From contig JAOXYB010033951.1 of assembly GCA_028565635.1 (NCBI GenBank), positions 1-29,604 of the forward strand: a stretch of DNA of 29,604 nt, read 5' to 3'. A model generated the notes under the pieces. It saw only the letters and a program-made list of their open reading frames with translations. It had not been told where the DNA came from and searched no databases. The position numbers were made by a program, and so were the translations under genes. Positions 1 to 10,127 of this stretch are shown piece after piece (positions within the stretch are counted from its first letter, which is position 1; every line of letters begins with the position of its first letter). This DNA comes from Phoronis ovalis (lineage: Eukaryota > Phoronida > Phoronidae).

Positions 1-11
1 CTTAACTCTGA

Positions 12-25
12 TACGTCACTTCCGG
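12..25 (+). promoter_or_regulatory. Possible CRE/ATF plus ETS site pair
   Basis: TACGTCA (12-18) directly abuts ACTTCCGG (18-25), a CRE-like half and an ETS-like core that often occur together in animal core promoters. It lies about 110 bp before an ATG at 130 that is in frame with the par-6 exon. It could mark an internal promoter for a shorter Par-6 lacking PB1, or be chance. Nothing else in the sequence confirms transcription here. Confidence 0.25.
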
Positions 26-235
26 TTTTGTTTTAGTCTATTTCTGTCGAACCTGTCAATCACTGTTTGGGGGGTGGCAAGATTTTGAATTATTAGAAAA
101 ATTACTTTTATTCAAAAAAAACATCAAAAATGTTGGCTTTTCCCTTTAATCTGTTATTTGTACCAGCACTAGCACACCAGGCATCCCTTGCTTTTGGTAA
201 TGTTTTATTCGTAATTTCTCAATTTTTCGTTTCAG

Positions 236-1044
236 AAGAAAACTGGTTTGAAACAAATGGCTATGGATCCGGGAGTTTACCAGTTAAACGAAGACATAAT
301 CGCATTAGTCAGTTGATAGCAAGTGAACCTAAACCCAAATCTCATATTAAAATTAGTCTTCCCGAGGATTTTCGTAGAGTGTCTGCTATTATTGACGTTG
401 ATATTGTACCCGAGTCTCATCGGAGAGTAAAATTAATGAAAAATGGTTCAGATAAACCATTAGGCTTTTATATAAGAGATGGGACAAGTGTACGTGTTAC
501 TCCACATGGATTAGAAAAAGTTCCAGGTATATTCATATCAAGGCTAGTTCCAGGTGGGTTAGCTGAAAGCACTGGACTTTTAGCAGTAAATGATGAGGTA
601 ATAGAAGTCAATGGTATCGAAGTTGAAGGAAAAACATTAGATCAAGTGACTGATATGATGGTGGCAAACAGTTCAAATTTGATTATAACTGTGAAACCTG
701 CCAATCAAAGGAACACGTTAGCAGCACCAAAACGAGGCGAGCTAGGACGCAACTCGCAAATGTCACAGTTGTCGATGATGTCCGCATCATCCACACGATC
801 GATGGATAGTGACGAGATCAAAGAAATCATTCGCGAAGATGATGAGGATGAAGTTGAAGATCATACTACTGTACAGCAGGAAAATAAAAATGAAAATGAG
901 GATGAAAATGAAAACGAAAGTGAGAACAAAAATAAGCTTGAAATAGAAGGAATTGATGAGACAGACACTACTGTAACTTCTGAGAAAGAAAAAGAGGGAG
1001 ATAATTCAGAAGCAGATAAAGATAGTGCAGTAGTTACTTTATGA
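236..1044 (+). CDS. par-6: Par-6 cell polarity protein, last coding exon (semi-CRIB, PDZ, C-terminal PDZ ligand)
   Basis: Par-6 is the adaptor of the apical aPKC/Par-3/Cdc42 polarity complex. The exon encodes a semi-CRIB segment ([19 protein letters not shown]) running straight into a Par-6 type PDZ domain with the carboxylate loop PLGFYIRDG, then [20 protein letters not shown] and [15 protein letters not shown] serine-rich then strongly acidic tail follows, ending in VVTL and TGA at 1042-1044. In known Par-6 proteins a similar C-terminal hydrophobic TL ending binds Par-3 PDZ domains. I start the exon at 236 because a pyrimidine-rich tract ends in a strong acceptor (TTTTTCGTTTCAG, AG at 234-235); the first codon is split, so its first base comes from the previous exon. 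The reading frame stays open upstream to an ATG at 130, but that stretch reads like intron. The PB1 domain that binds aPKC must lie upstream of the window. Identity is very secure; the exact exon start is slightly less so. Confidence 0.93.
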
Positions 1045-3910
1045 TCATCGTCAGTCACATTAAACCTGTAAAAAGCAATACACAATGTGACTGGAATGTC
1101 ATGGACAATTTTATAAATGATTACTATATAATTCAAGCTTATGTTTAGAATGTAATAACCAATAATCGTGAAAAGGTACAGGCTGCATTGGGTGATAAGT
1201 GAATGTAAATGACAGACATGATTAGAATTGGCAGCTTCAACATGATTCAGTTGAGCATATTGTATTGAGGAAGTTTCCACATAAGATAGAAGCCATTTTC
1301 CAAAATTTAGTCTGAAAGTAACTTGACGTTTTCATAACTGTTATGAAAATGTGTCTGTGCACATTTCGACATAACATTTTTCAGTACCTAGATGAGAAAT
1401 TCGGCATGTCACATATCCATTGTTTTCCATTGTTTTATATTGTGTACCTGTTCCATGGCCAGGGGCAACTTTCTGTAAGCACAAATGGTGTCTGTATGCT
1501 ATAAAGTAACAATTTATACATGATTTGTGTGCTGAGGTTTCTTGTATGTGCCTTGAACTTTTATGGAGATCACCATTTGCATTATCTCACATGAAGATGA
1601 ATAATTAAGGAAATTGTTACAGCAGTGAGTGTCATATTTTCATGTATTTTTCTACTACAAGTGAAACTGTTCTAGAATACAGATTGACTGTAAGATTCCC
1701 CGATATATTTTGTAGAACCAGTTTCATCTGATTCTAGTGATACGTCCATATTTTTTAATATTAACATATCATTTGATTATTGAACCAAGGTTTTGGACCT
1801 AAAATTTATTGCTCTATTTCTACATATCAATGTCCATAGTCGTTTAGATACTGTTGCGTTTATTTTGGGTAACAAATGCAGCAAGGTATATAACAAATAT
1901 GTAAATGATTATTAGGTGATAGATACCTTTTATGAAGTAAATCCACTGGTAATTTAATTATACCATTTATAAAGCTGAGTTTTGTCCAGAATATAATAAG
2001 TGCCTTAAATATTTCCTATGGAAAATAACATTTTGGAAGATATATTTTGGTGGAATTGCTTTTGTAGCTCCGTAACATTGTCCCATAGAAATTGTAAGGA
2101 TATAGCTGAGAATATGTTTTTCTATTTTAATTTTAGTGTTCTAAAAATTCATGAATATATTGAAATTTAGTGGAAGCTAAGGAAGTTGGTACTCATACAA
2201 CCCACCATTTCTAATTCGTGAAAGGTTTGCTGCTCCTTGTATTTTGTCGCAATTAATCTTTAGTTCAATATTAATGATGTGCGACTATCTATGCTGTGCT
2301 TGATAGCAATGAGAAGAAGCATTGTTTTCGAGGTACGCAAATTATACAGCTGTTTGCAAAAGGGTTAGGCACCCTTCTTAAGGCAGATGATGTGCATGCT
2401 TTGTATTGCCTTTTTCAAATGGTACAGTGGACTGTCTATAAAAATTGTGTCAAAGTTAATTCTATTATCTTTTCTTTGTCCGCTTCTAAATTCTTTCGAT
2501 GTCCCACTGTTCTTAGACTGCACACCTCATTTTCCAGTTGTGCACTTCAACTGTATGTTCAACCACCGGTATTGACTCAGAAAGAGATTTGTGACCAAAA
2601 AAATGCGCTGGACAGCCCGATAACCATGGTGGCAAAAAAAAATTGGGATGCGAGGAAAGGAAGCTTGTTCTGAGCTGATTTATTTTTGAATGGGGCGCAA
2701 TGTACCAAATTGCTTAAAGTTACTTGTAAATATAGTATGAAGCTTAATTGTAGTTTGGGATTTGGCATGTATATTAATAGAACCTAATATGTATATAGTG
2801 CTGTAACAAAAGAACTGGAGATTTTTATATTCTGCTGCCGTTTTATAGCTGGCATGGGTCTAAGAATTGCTGTTTTATAGACTATGATCTAACTAGTAAT
2901 ACTAGGATGCAGTTGTAGGAAGGGATTCTGTGTTGCAATGGAGAAGAACTTGTCAGTTTGTCACTAGCACAACACGTAAGGAAAGTTGGGTCGTAAAACC
3001 ATCTGCTATGATAGAAGATGTGTATTTTCATAAAATGTTACGTTTTCATATATTCTTGATTCATGCAAAATGATATAGAATAGATGCAGTTGTAAGAAAG
3101 AGGTTTCCAGCACTTTTTGATGTGCAGTTTATAGTTGTACTGTACATAGTATATGCTTGCTTATATCTGGTCTGTATTATACTAAGTAAGATTGCCAATG
3201 TTAATAATAATAATTCTGGAGCTTAAGCTTGGAGATTGTGCATGTAGCCTTTTTTGCCAAAATAATTGCTGTTAATTTTCAATTATGTATGCATGTACTT
3301 TGATTGTTATTTGTTAACCAAATGAAGATACTATGACCAGGTTTTAAATTAAGTATGTAGTATTTGTCTTCTGGTTGGTGACCCCCGTATTCGTGTACAA
3401 AAGCAGTCGGTGGTTTCCACTTGGAAAGGTATTTAAAAATCTAGTTATTCTGGGTACTTTTGAACTACTGTACATTGTTAAACTTACCAGCTACATTTGT
3501 ACTAGCATTCAAAGACAGCAAATAGAAGCATACTTCACATAATTTTACAATTACCTTAAAGTTGGTAGCAAGGTTTGACAAGTTAGTCACATAGACTCTT
3601 TTCTGTATAATTGTTGTACTAAAACATAGTGTAGATGAACTATGAGTTTAACTGTGTAAGATATCTAAAGTCTCCTCAAAATGTATAATTTGTCCCAATG
3701 TCTGCTTACCACGTATGTGTCATTGTTCAGTTAAATTGGTAGGCATATAACTTGGTTACTATAAAAGGGCTATTTGCAGTATGTTCTTTTATTGTTTCAA
3801 GTTTCAGAAATTTTGCATTCTCAGTATTTGGTATTTTGGTTTCACTATAGAAGTTGCTAAGAAACTGGCCATCAAACTGCATGTAATAAAGACAATTTTA
3901 ATAACCTTAA
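1045..3910 (+). other. par-6: Probable par-6 3' UTR
   Basis: About 2.85 kb without any convincing reading frame follows the par-6 stop. The first clear AATAAA I find on this strand after the stop is at 3885-3890, followed by a T-rich stretch at about 3910-3930, which fits a cleavage site near 3905-3915. A Pumilio-like TGTAAATA occurs near 2726. Open frames inside (for example 2296-2673) show no domain and no codon bias, so I treat them as non-coding. The 3' end is inferred, not seen. Confidence 0.5.
3885..3890 (+). terminator. Candidate poly(A) signal AATAAA for par-6
   Basis: A canonical AATAAA is followed within 20-50 bases by T-rich sequence. It is the first such hexamer noted downstream of the par-6 stop, so it is the best candidate for transcript end; other AT-rich hexamers further on (about 4548) cannot be excluded. 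Confidence 0.4.
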
Positions 3911-4370
3911 TGAGCTTTAAGTTTTATTTTTTAGATGGTAGTTTTAAAAGCTTTAATTTTAACTAGATATCTTTTACAAATAGCAATACTAAATTATGAA
4001 AATTTGATGTGTAACTGGGAAAATTATTACATATATTTTTAATATTTTTGTTGTGACCTTGCATTACAACTTTGGAAAAGCGATTACAGTAATAATATAA
4101 CTCTTGATTGAATATAAAATTGTGTTTGTGTTGCCATCATTCAGGGGACATACAAACCGGGATATAATAGCTTATGGAATAGAGTAAGATGCACCACTGA
4201 ATAAGACCTTGTTTTTGTCTCCTCGTATACCACTTGTATTATGAAGCTAGAATTAGGTTATCAGGCAACCAAACATTTGGTAGCATGCCTCATTTATATT
4301 CATGAAAAAATCAGTTGTAGTTTCAAGACGTGATGTGATGTATATAACATGTACCTTGAGCTGGAATGGA
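3911..4370. other. Intergenic, no feature recognised
   Basis: AT-rich sequence between the likely par-6 transcript end and the first inverted-terminal-repeat element. I see no gene, RNA or repeat here. Confidence 0.5.
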
Positions 4371-4741
4371 CTATTTGCATGCACTTGAGGGCGCTACAGT
4401 CGGACTCTTTCAATACCGGCATCCTTTAGTTATACGCAAAACTTGTTTTTTTAAATCTGATTTTAGAATAGCTTTAACCTAGGATATATAAAACTCTTGA
4501 AGTTTTATATATCCTAGCTTTAACCGGAAATTTAACGAAATAAAAAAATATTAATAAATAGTTGTTTATGTTCTGATATTCCACAAGGAACATAAGATTT
4601 TTTTTGTTTTGGCTCAGCATGCAATGGATGCATTCTGTGGATGAATCGCATGAGAACTACGTCATTGTTAATTCACAGAATGAGACTTGCTGGGATCGAT
4701 TGGGTCTGAGACTGGTGACTCCACCAAGTGCATGCAAATAG
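4371..4741 (+). mobile_element. Non-autonomous TIR element (MITE-like), copy A
   Basis: The element begins with CTATTTGCATGCACTTG (4371-4387) and ends with its exact reverse complement (4725-4741), a perfect 17-bp terminal inverted repeat. It has no coding capacity. It is homologous end to end with copy B at 11886-12202, which lies in the opposite orientation: shared landmarks include the GAGGGCGCT near the left end, the GGCTCAGCATGC in the middle, ACTACGTCATTGTT, and TTGGGTCTGAGACTGGTG near the right end. It differs from copy B by a 46-bp hairpin insertion at 4469-4525. I could not find a clear target-site duplication (flanks GGAATGGA and GATATTCA), so the superfamily is not assignable. Confidence 0.8.
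4469..4525. repeat. Hairpin micro-insertion flanked by 11-bp direct repeats, nested in copy A
   Basis: A perfect 17-bp stem (4479-4495 with 4501-4517) closes on a 5-base loop CTTGA. The sequence TAGCTTTAACC occurs on both sides (4469-4479 and 4515-4525). Copy B has only one equivalent of this site (AGCCTTTAACC on its element strand) and no hairpin, so copy B looks like the empty site and the direct repeats look like a target-site duplication. The insert core TAGGATATATAAAACT...ATCC is only about 35 bp. Mechanism is inference; the structure and empty-site comparison are directly visible. Confidence 0.75.
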
Positions 4742-5516
4742 GATATTCACAATCATTTGAGCATCATTCTAAACATTATTTGTTCATGTGTCCTTGTGTC
4801 ATGGAATTATTTTCGGTAAGGTGAAGCTTTGATTTTCTGCTTCTAATATACCATTTAGGTTTAAAACTACCCACCAGGTGGACTATAGTCTTCATGTGCA
4901 AAAATTTCTTATCCCGATTGCTATACACGAGCAATTGACTTTAGCTAGGAAGCTCGCAGTATAATATCATGTACTTAAAACTGCGAAAAAATTATTTTCC
5001 CTAGTGACATTTACCCCAATTCGACTGGTATAGACGGAAACACACCAAGTCTGTTCACCTGACCAATAGGTCATCCACCTGGCAATAAGGAACAGATCTG
5101 ACTTTCTAAAGCAGCGCCGCCAATTGATTTATAAAAGCATGAAAAACGTTTTTTTCTCAAATTTCATATGGCAGCTGGGATTATTTCAGCTGGCAGAACA
5201 TAGTTTTTCAGCTGGCTGCTGAATTAAAAGAAATTCAGGTTGCATGTGAACGGGGAACAGATATGGCCTGCCTTCAAAGCTACATCAACGAGTGGTTTAC
5301 ATGTATATAAGCATGAAACATGTAAAAAATATGTTAGCTTGCTATATAAACCCCTTCACAATATTATCCTCATTGCAGGGTGCTTCTGTTCAGTCTTCTC
5401 ATGCATAGCTATTCCTTTCTTCCCCCCAATGTTACACAAGCAAACCAAGCATACATTCAACAGACATTATTACTAGTCTTCAAAATTAAAAATAAATGTT
5501 ATGTTTCGAATTTTTA
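4742..5516. other. Intergenic, no gene recognised
   Basis: No supported reading frame. Three CAGCTG E-box cores occur within about 43 bp (5172, 5188, 5209). Their significance is unknown; the 78-aa open frame at 5240-5476 shows no domain and is not called. Confidence 0.4.
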
Positions 5517-5766
5517 ACGCACCCCCTTTTGAACTGACAGGAAAACGCGCACCTTCCCGCAACTTTTTCTTTGGAACAGAAAGATTTTATTTACGTTAGC
5601 ACTTATTTTGAGCGTATTGTTACAATAGGAGTGGAAATTGCCTCTTTTTTGCTTGTCAATTTTTTCTGCAGCACGGATACGTTTCAGCGACCTTTTTGGA
5701 TTACTGAACTGATATTTTCTGAAATCGGTAATACTAAAAACACCACAAACGCACCCCCCTTTTGAA
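5517..5766. repeat. Pair of short direct repeats about 232 bp apart
   Basis: A near-identical CGCACCCCC(C)TTTTGAA block occurs at about 5518 and again at about 5750, bracketing 230 bp of sequence with no gene. C-rich blocks like this stand out in this AT-rich DNA. It could be the ends of a decayed element or a segmental duplication; no inverted repeats were found. Confidence 0.4.
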
Positions 5767-5903
5767 AAAGTGTATGACGGGCCTGAAATCGGAATATGTA
5801 ATGAATGCATGAACGCCTCAACCAAACTTTAGATAACTTTTTTACGTGTGCTACAAATGTATTAATTTGAAAGTTGAAATAATTCAGATTATATGCAAAT
5901 AAT

Positions 5904-6070
5904 GAACTAGCTTATTCACTAGATAATGTATATATATATTCAAAAAAAAAAAGAAAAAAGTCCAGCTGCACTTTGTTTAAAAAGTTGAACTAGCATACTT
6001 GTTAGATAATGCATATATAATTAAAATATATAAAGCCAATAATGTCTAGCTGCATTTTGTTTTAAAAAAG
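5904..6070. repeat. Imperfect tandem duplication, two copies of an 83-bp unit
   Basis: The unit starting GAACTAGC.TA (5904) recurs at 5987. Both copies carry TAGATAATG.ATATA, then after A-rich sequence AGCTGCA.TTTGTTT and an A run. Copies have diverged by substitutions and by the length of the A and TA tracts. It lies just downstream of the TLR pseudogene stop, where a 3' UTR would be. Confidence 0.6.
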
Positions 6071-6235
6071 TATACCATAATTCAAATTCAGAACAAGGTG
6101 TATATGCATAAAATGTTCCGCCGTACATATTGCTGACACCATTATGATTGCCGTTGCAAGAGCTTAACGGAAGTACTCTTTCTATATTGACTGCATGAAT
6201 ATCCTGCAATTATGATTGCTGTTTCATGGAATCTG

Positions 6236-9200
6236 TCAAGGAGGATCACTTTGTAGCCTTTCTCTTAGTCTAGCCCAGAATGCTTCCTGTCCTATTAAAT
6301 CGTCTGTCCACTCCAAATATACATTATCTGTCAGTAAATTTAGCAGAGTTCGTGGAGCATTTTGCAAAATGTTTCCCGGTATATTTTCTATCAAAACAAG
6401 AACCAGCCTGCTTCGGTTTTCCTCGCAAAACACACGAGTTTTTGCCATATACATTTCATAAATACACCACTGGCTCTTAATGAAATTTCTGAAAAAGTGT
6501 AAATTAGCATAAATCTCTCATTTTATAATCACGATATCATATCATTTACAGATTTTAATTTCTACAACATTCTTAGTGTGTGTAAAAATTCTGATTATAA
6601 TACATAATCTAGAACTAGACATTCAATAATCAGACAAGGAGATAAACAAAGGTCAAAAGGTACAACACATGAGTGAATTTCGAACTCAGATCAACTTAAA
6701 TGAAAGGATCCCAAACATGACAACCTGGCTACTCTATACAAACTTTGCAAAACAATTGAAATAACTCCAGTAAATAACTGGTTTAAATAATCACAATTAC
6801 AACCCAATATCTGGAACAGCAACCACTCATTAAATATTAAGCACTTCTAGGACGAACTAAACCAATTTCTCACCTTGAAATAAGAAGTATTATATATCTG
6901 CTGTTCACGATCGCTTCATTTATACAATCAAATATGGTTGTCCGGGAAGGAAATCTCTGTAATGAATGCAAAGTTTGAAATGTGGTTCCTCGCCGTTTTC
7001 TAATTTCTTCTGAAAGACTTTCATCCAGTGAACATCTTTAGAACTGTGACATAGAAAAGCGTCGTAACCATATTCAGCATCAGGCAATTTCTTATCATTT
7101 CTTCTAGCTGCATGAATTAACCAAAATGTCAATGTCCACTTGTGTCTCTGAACCATACCGATTGTAACGATTAATATAGCGATTACTAGAACTGTACCAA
7201 CTGACACCCATATCCAAGTAGTAGGCTCACAAAGATTTTCTAATTCGCTAACATCAACACTGGTTAAACGTAAGGAATGGTTGTTGGAACAGTTAAGCTG
7301 GGATTCATGAATAAGATTTACCGAACGTTTCTTGTTAAATATCCATCGCATCATTGGCAGACTTAAACAATTTGTACAATTGAATGGATTGTTTGTAAGG
7401 TTTACAGAAATATTTTTGAATTCAATTTTAGCAATTGCTGCTGTAGTAAGATATTCTATTCGGTTAGAAGAAATGTCAATAGTTCCAATCCCTTGTATTG
7501 AAGATACGTCAATATATGCATCTGTAAAAAAAATAGATGACAAATCTAGATGATGTAAAGTTGGTAAATGTCCAACAGGAAACGACGTGAGTCGGTTGTC
7601 ATGAAGAATAATTCTTCTTATATTTCTCAAATATCTAAATGTGTCTTTATAGATAACATATATCTCGTTTTTAGATAAATCTAGCGTTTCCAGTGGATCT
7701 AAATTAATAAAGTCGTTCCCAAAATTGTCCTTGCTTAACATAGCTGATAGTCTATTTCCGCTTAAATCGAGTGTCTTGACTTTTGGACAGCTCCTAAAAA
7801 CAGGTGCTGATATAAACTAAAAATCGTTATTCTTCATAATTAAAACTTCCAAATTATTTAATTCTAGAAAGAGTAAGTTTGGTTGGTCAAATATAAACTT
7901 ACCGAAGCGATTATCTGATAAATCTACGAGTTTCAACTTATTGGGCAATAAAAATATTAAATTATTGGTAAATAGCAGTAAACTTTTTGAGATGTATTCC
8001 CCTGCTTTAAAGGTACCCTTCAAGTACAAAATTTCCAGTGCAGGTGGTACAGCGAAAGTTACATTCGGATTAATTTTTTTGAGTGAAGATAACTTTAAAT
8101 GTGCTTGATTGTGAACTGCCTTGTCTGCTTGAAGAGGATATTTAGGTATACTTTCAGAAAATATTGTTGGCACTTCATCCGGTACAGCTCCAAAGCCACT
8201 TATATCTAAAACTTTCAATTGTTTTAACTGCATCATATCGATATACATTTTTACCAAATCAGGAGACCGTTCAAGACTATAAATTTCGTAAAAAATGTTT
8301 CGTGAAAAATATAGTTCTTGTAGACGTGGAAAATACTCGTGAAAAGCCCATTTTGTGATATCTTTTATTGAATTTTTGCAGATTGCAAACACTTCTAATG
8401 GTAAATGTTGTAAATGCTCTAAAAGAGACGAATTCAAAACTAGCACATTTTTGTAACTGTTTGTATTGCTGATGTATAACTTTTGAATTGGAGCTGTTAC
8501 ATTTCTGAATAAGCTTAAAATCGCTGGTAAGCCCATTTGATTGTTGTGATTCATTGAAACTACTTCTAAATGCTTTTAAAATCCAAAAAGTAAATCTTCA
8601 TATGCATCTGGCACGTGACAGTCATCCAATACTAACGTTTTTATATGCAAAGATTCTAAACTTTTAAACATTTCTCTTCTTAACTGTATTTTTATATCTT
8701 TCTGAAGTAACCCTGGGGTCAAAATTAGACTTTGTAACTTTGTGAGGTGTTTGAACTCTTCACCAAACGTTGTTCTTGGTATCAAATCAATCGTGAGAGA
8801 TGTGAGATTTTTCGCCATCAGCAGTGTTCTATTTGGATAGAATACTGGATTCCTAGATACTCGCTGAAAGCTTATATTCAAAACAGTAAGTGACGCACAA
8901 TCTTCAAGCATATCTGATGGTAGGGCCTCATAATTTACGTTGTTATTTGACAAATCCAGATTACGAAGTCCTTTTAAATTCTGAAATGCAAGCGAAGCAA
9001 TAAATACTATCGCATTATGGGACAGATTTAGGTCTACTAGGTAACTTGAGTTCTTGAAAACCTTTTCTGATACACGTGTTATAACATTGTTGGAGAAATC
9101 CATGGAATAGTAGGCATTGCTTAAATTTGACGGTATCTGTCTTAAACCAGCATGGGAACAATCCAGTATCTGTCCATTCTCATATTCACGACATGTTTTC

Positions 9201-9289
9201 GGGAAGCACCCTGTTGGCGTTATCCAACTTATAAGGCACACTACGTAGAGAACACACCTCACGGATACAGTATGTAAAAACTTCACCAT
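6236..9289 (-). pseudogene. Toll-like receptor, full length but with two in-frame stops and one frameshift
   Basis: Toll-like receptors are membrane pattern-recognition receptors signalling through a cytoplasmic TIR domain. Read as one frame from ATG 9289-9287: signal peptide (about residues 1-27), an N-terminal cysteine-flanked cap (C28, C33, C44), many leucine-rich repeats, a single C-terminal cysteine cluster (NPFNCTNC near 634 with later C and C), one membrane helix (about 690-713), then TIR with YGYDAFLCHSSKD (box 1) and RDFLPGQP (box 2). After an intron at 6873-6489, exon 2 (6488-6236) supplies SQWCIYE and the FW motif FWARLRERL (box 3), ending TGA. Lesions are TAA at codon 238 (8578-8576), TAG at codon 491 (7819-7817), and one missing base near 6935-6937. 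With that base counted, exon lengths sum to exactly 890 codons. Splice signals and all other codons are intact, so inactivation looks recent. Sequencing error or an expressed allele elsewhere is the alternative. Confidence 0.9.
6489..6873 (-). other. Intron inside the TLR TIR domain (385 bp, phase 2)
   Basis: The donor reads TTTCAAG|GTGAGA with GT at 6873-6872, and the acceptor reads CACTTTTTCAG with AG at 6490-6489, preceded by a branch-point-like TGCTAAT. Removing it joins LLIS-R-NFIKSQWC, the expected path through TIR box 2 to the conserved WC. The apparent stop right after the donor is therefore not a lesion. Confidence 0.87.
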
Positions 9290-9639
9290 AGAGTATAAAA
9301 TAAATGTGTCTACACAGTAAAAACAGAGTTATATGTAGTTTTAATGAAGTTAATTTCGAAATGTAATGAGGAAGTAAATAATTAAATTTTTTACCTACTT
9401 CAAAGTCAAAGATTTCACGATCCATTCCACACGGAACACAGACATGTAACAATCAAAAATGAGTATATTTATTAATCAAGTATATGAATAATTGAAATAT
9501 TAATATTACTTCTGCATGGTATCGTTTCCGTGTAAAATATTATTATTCCTGCATAACAATAATATAAAAGATAATGTGTTTATCCGCTTACTATGTTTAG
9601 AAGGAATAATAATCCATCAAAGGGATATGTTGTTTATTT

Positions 9640-9673
9640 CCCAGTAAGTTAATTGGTTTAATTAACAACTGGG
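9640..9673. repeat. Imperfect inverted repeat (hairpin)
   Basis: Left arm CCCAGTAAGTTAATT pairs with right arm AATTAACAACTGGG with one bulge, around a GGTTT loop. No protein-coding context. Confidence 0.55.
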
Positions 9674-10102
9674 TTGCTAATTTGAAGGAAAAAATAGCAG
9701 TTTGACAGATACAGAAGCTATGGCCCGCTCAGTAATTTTACCCAATTCAAACAGTTTGCTATTGCCAGAATTTCATTGCAGTTTTATTCGTGATAAATAA
9801 TGTGTGATCTGATAGTCATAGAACATAATGACGCATGAAAACATGAATAGCTGTACTCTACGACTCGATGAAATAGTATTTTAAATATAGTTGTGAGCAT
9901 GTTGGGTGACTCAATTGTGGCGAATTTAGAGGGGCTCAAGAGGTTTGTTCAATCCTACTTCATCTTCCAAAGTACCTCACTTCAAACAGCAAAAATATCA
10001 AACTTTTATCGTTTTAAGTATCTCCACGAAATCGAATCCCCAACTTAAAATGCTGGATCAGCTCAGTACTGAGTTTACCATATGCGATGATGAATAAATC
10101 TT

Positions 10103-10127
10103 TATACTATGAAGAATTCATAGTATA
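10103..10127. repeat. Perfect 11-bp inverted repeat with 3-base loop
   Basis: TATACTATGAA at 10103-10113 and its exact complement at 10117-10127. Likely an AT-rich palindrome; function unknown. Confidence 0.6.

Noticed and set aside
130-235. N-terminal extension of par-6 from ATG 130 as normal coding sequence.
   Set aside because: A strong splice acceptor ends at 235 and the extension reads as T-rich intron. It is kept only as an alternative-promoter idea.
861-1280. 139-aa - strand frame rich in Ser and Phe.
   Set aside because: It is the complement of the acidic par-6 tail (GAA/GAT codons give TTC/ATC), so the composition is a shadow.
2296-2673. 125-aa frame in the par-6 3' region.
   Set aside because: Starts at a non-ATG codon, shows no recognisable domain, and lies within a likely 3' UTR.
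6840-6873. Stop codon after LLISR in the TLR as a fourth lesion.
   Set aside because: It falls just inside a GTGAGA donor; splicing to 6488 restores the TIR domain, so it is intronic.
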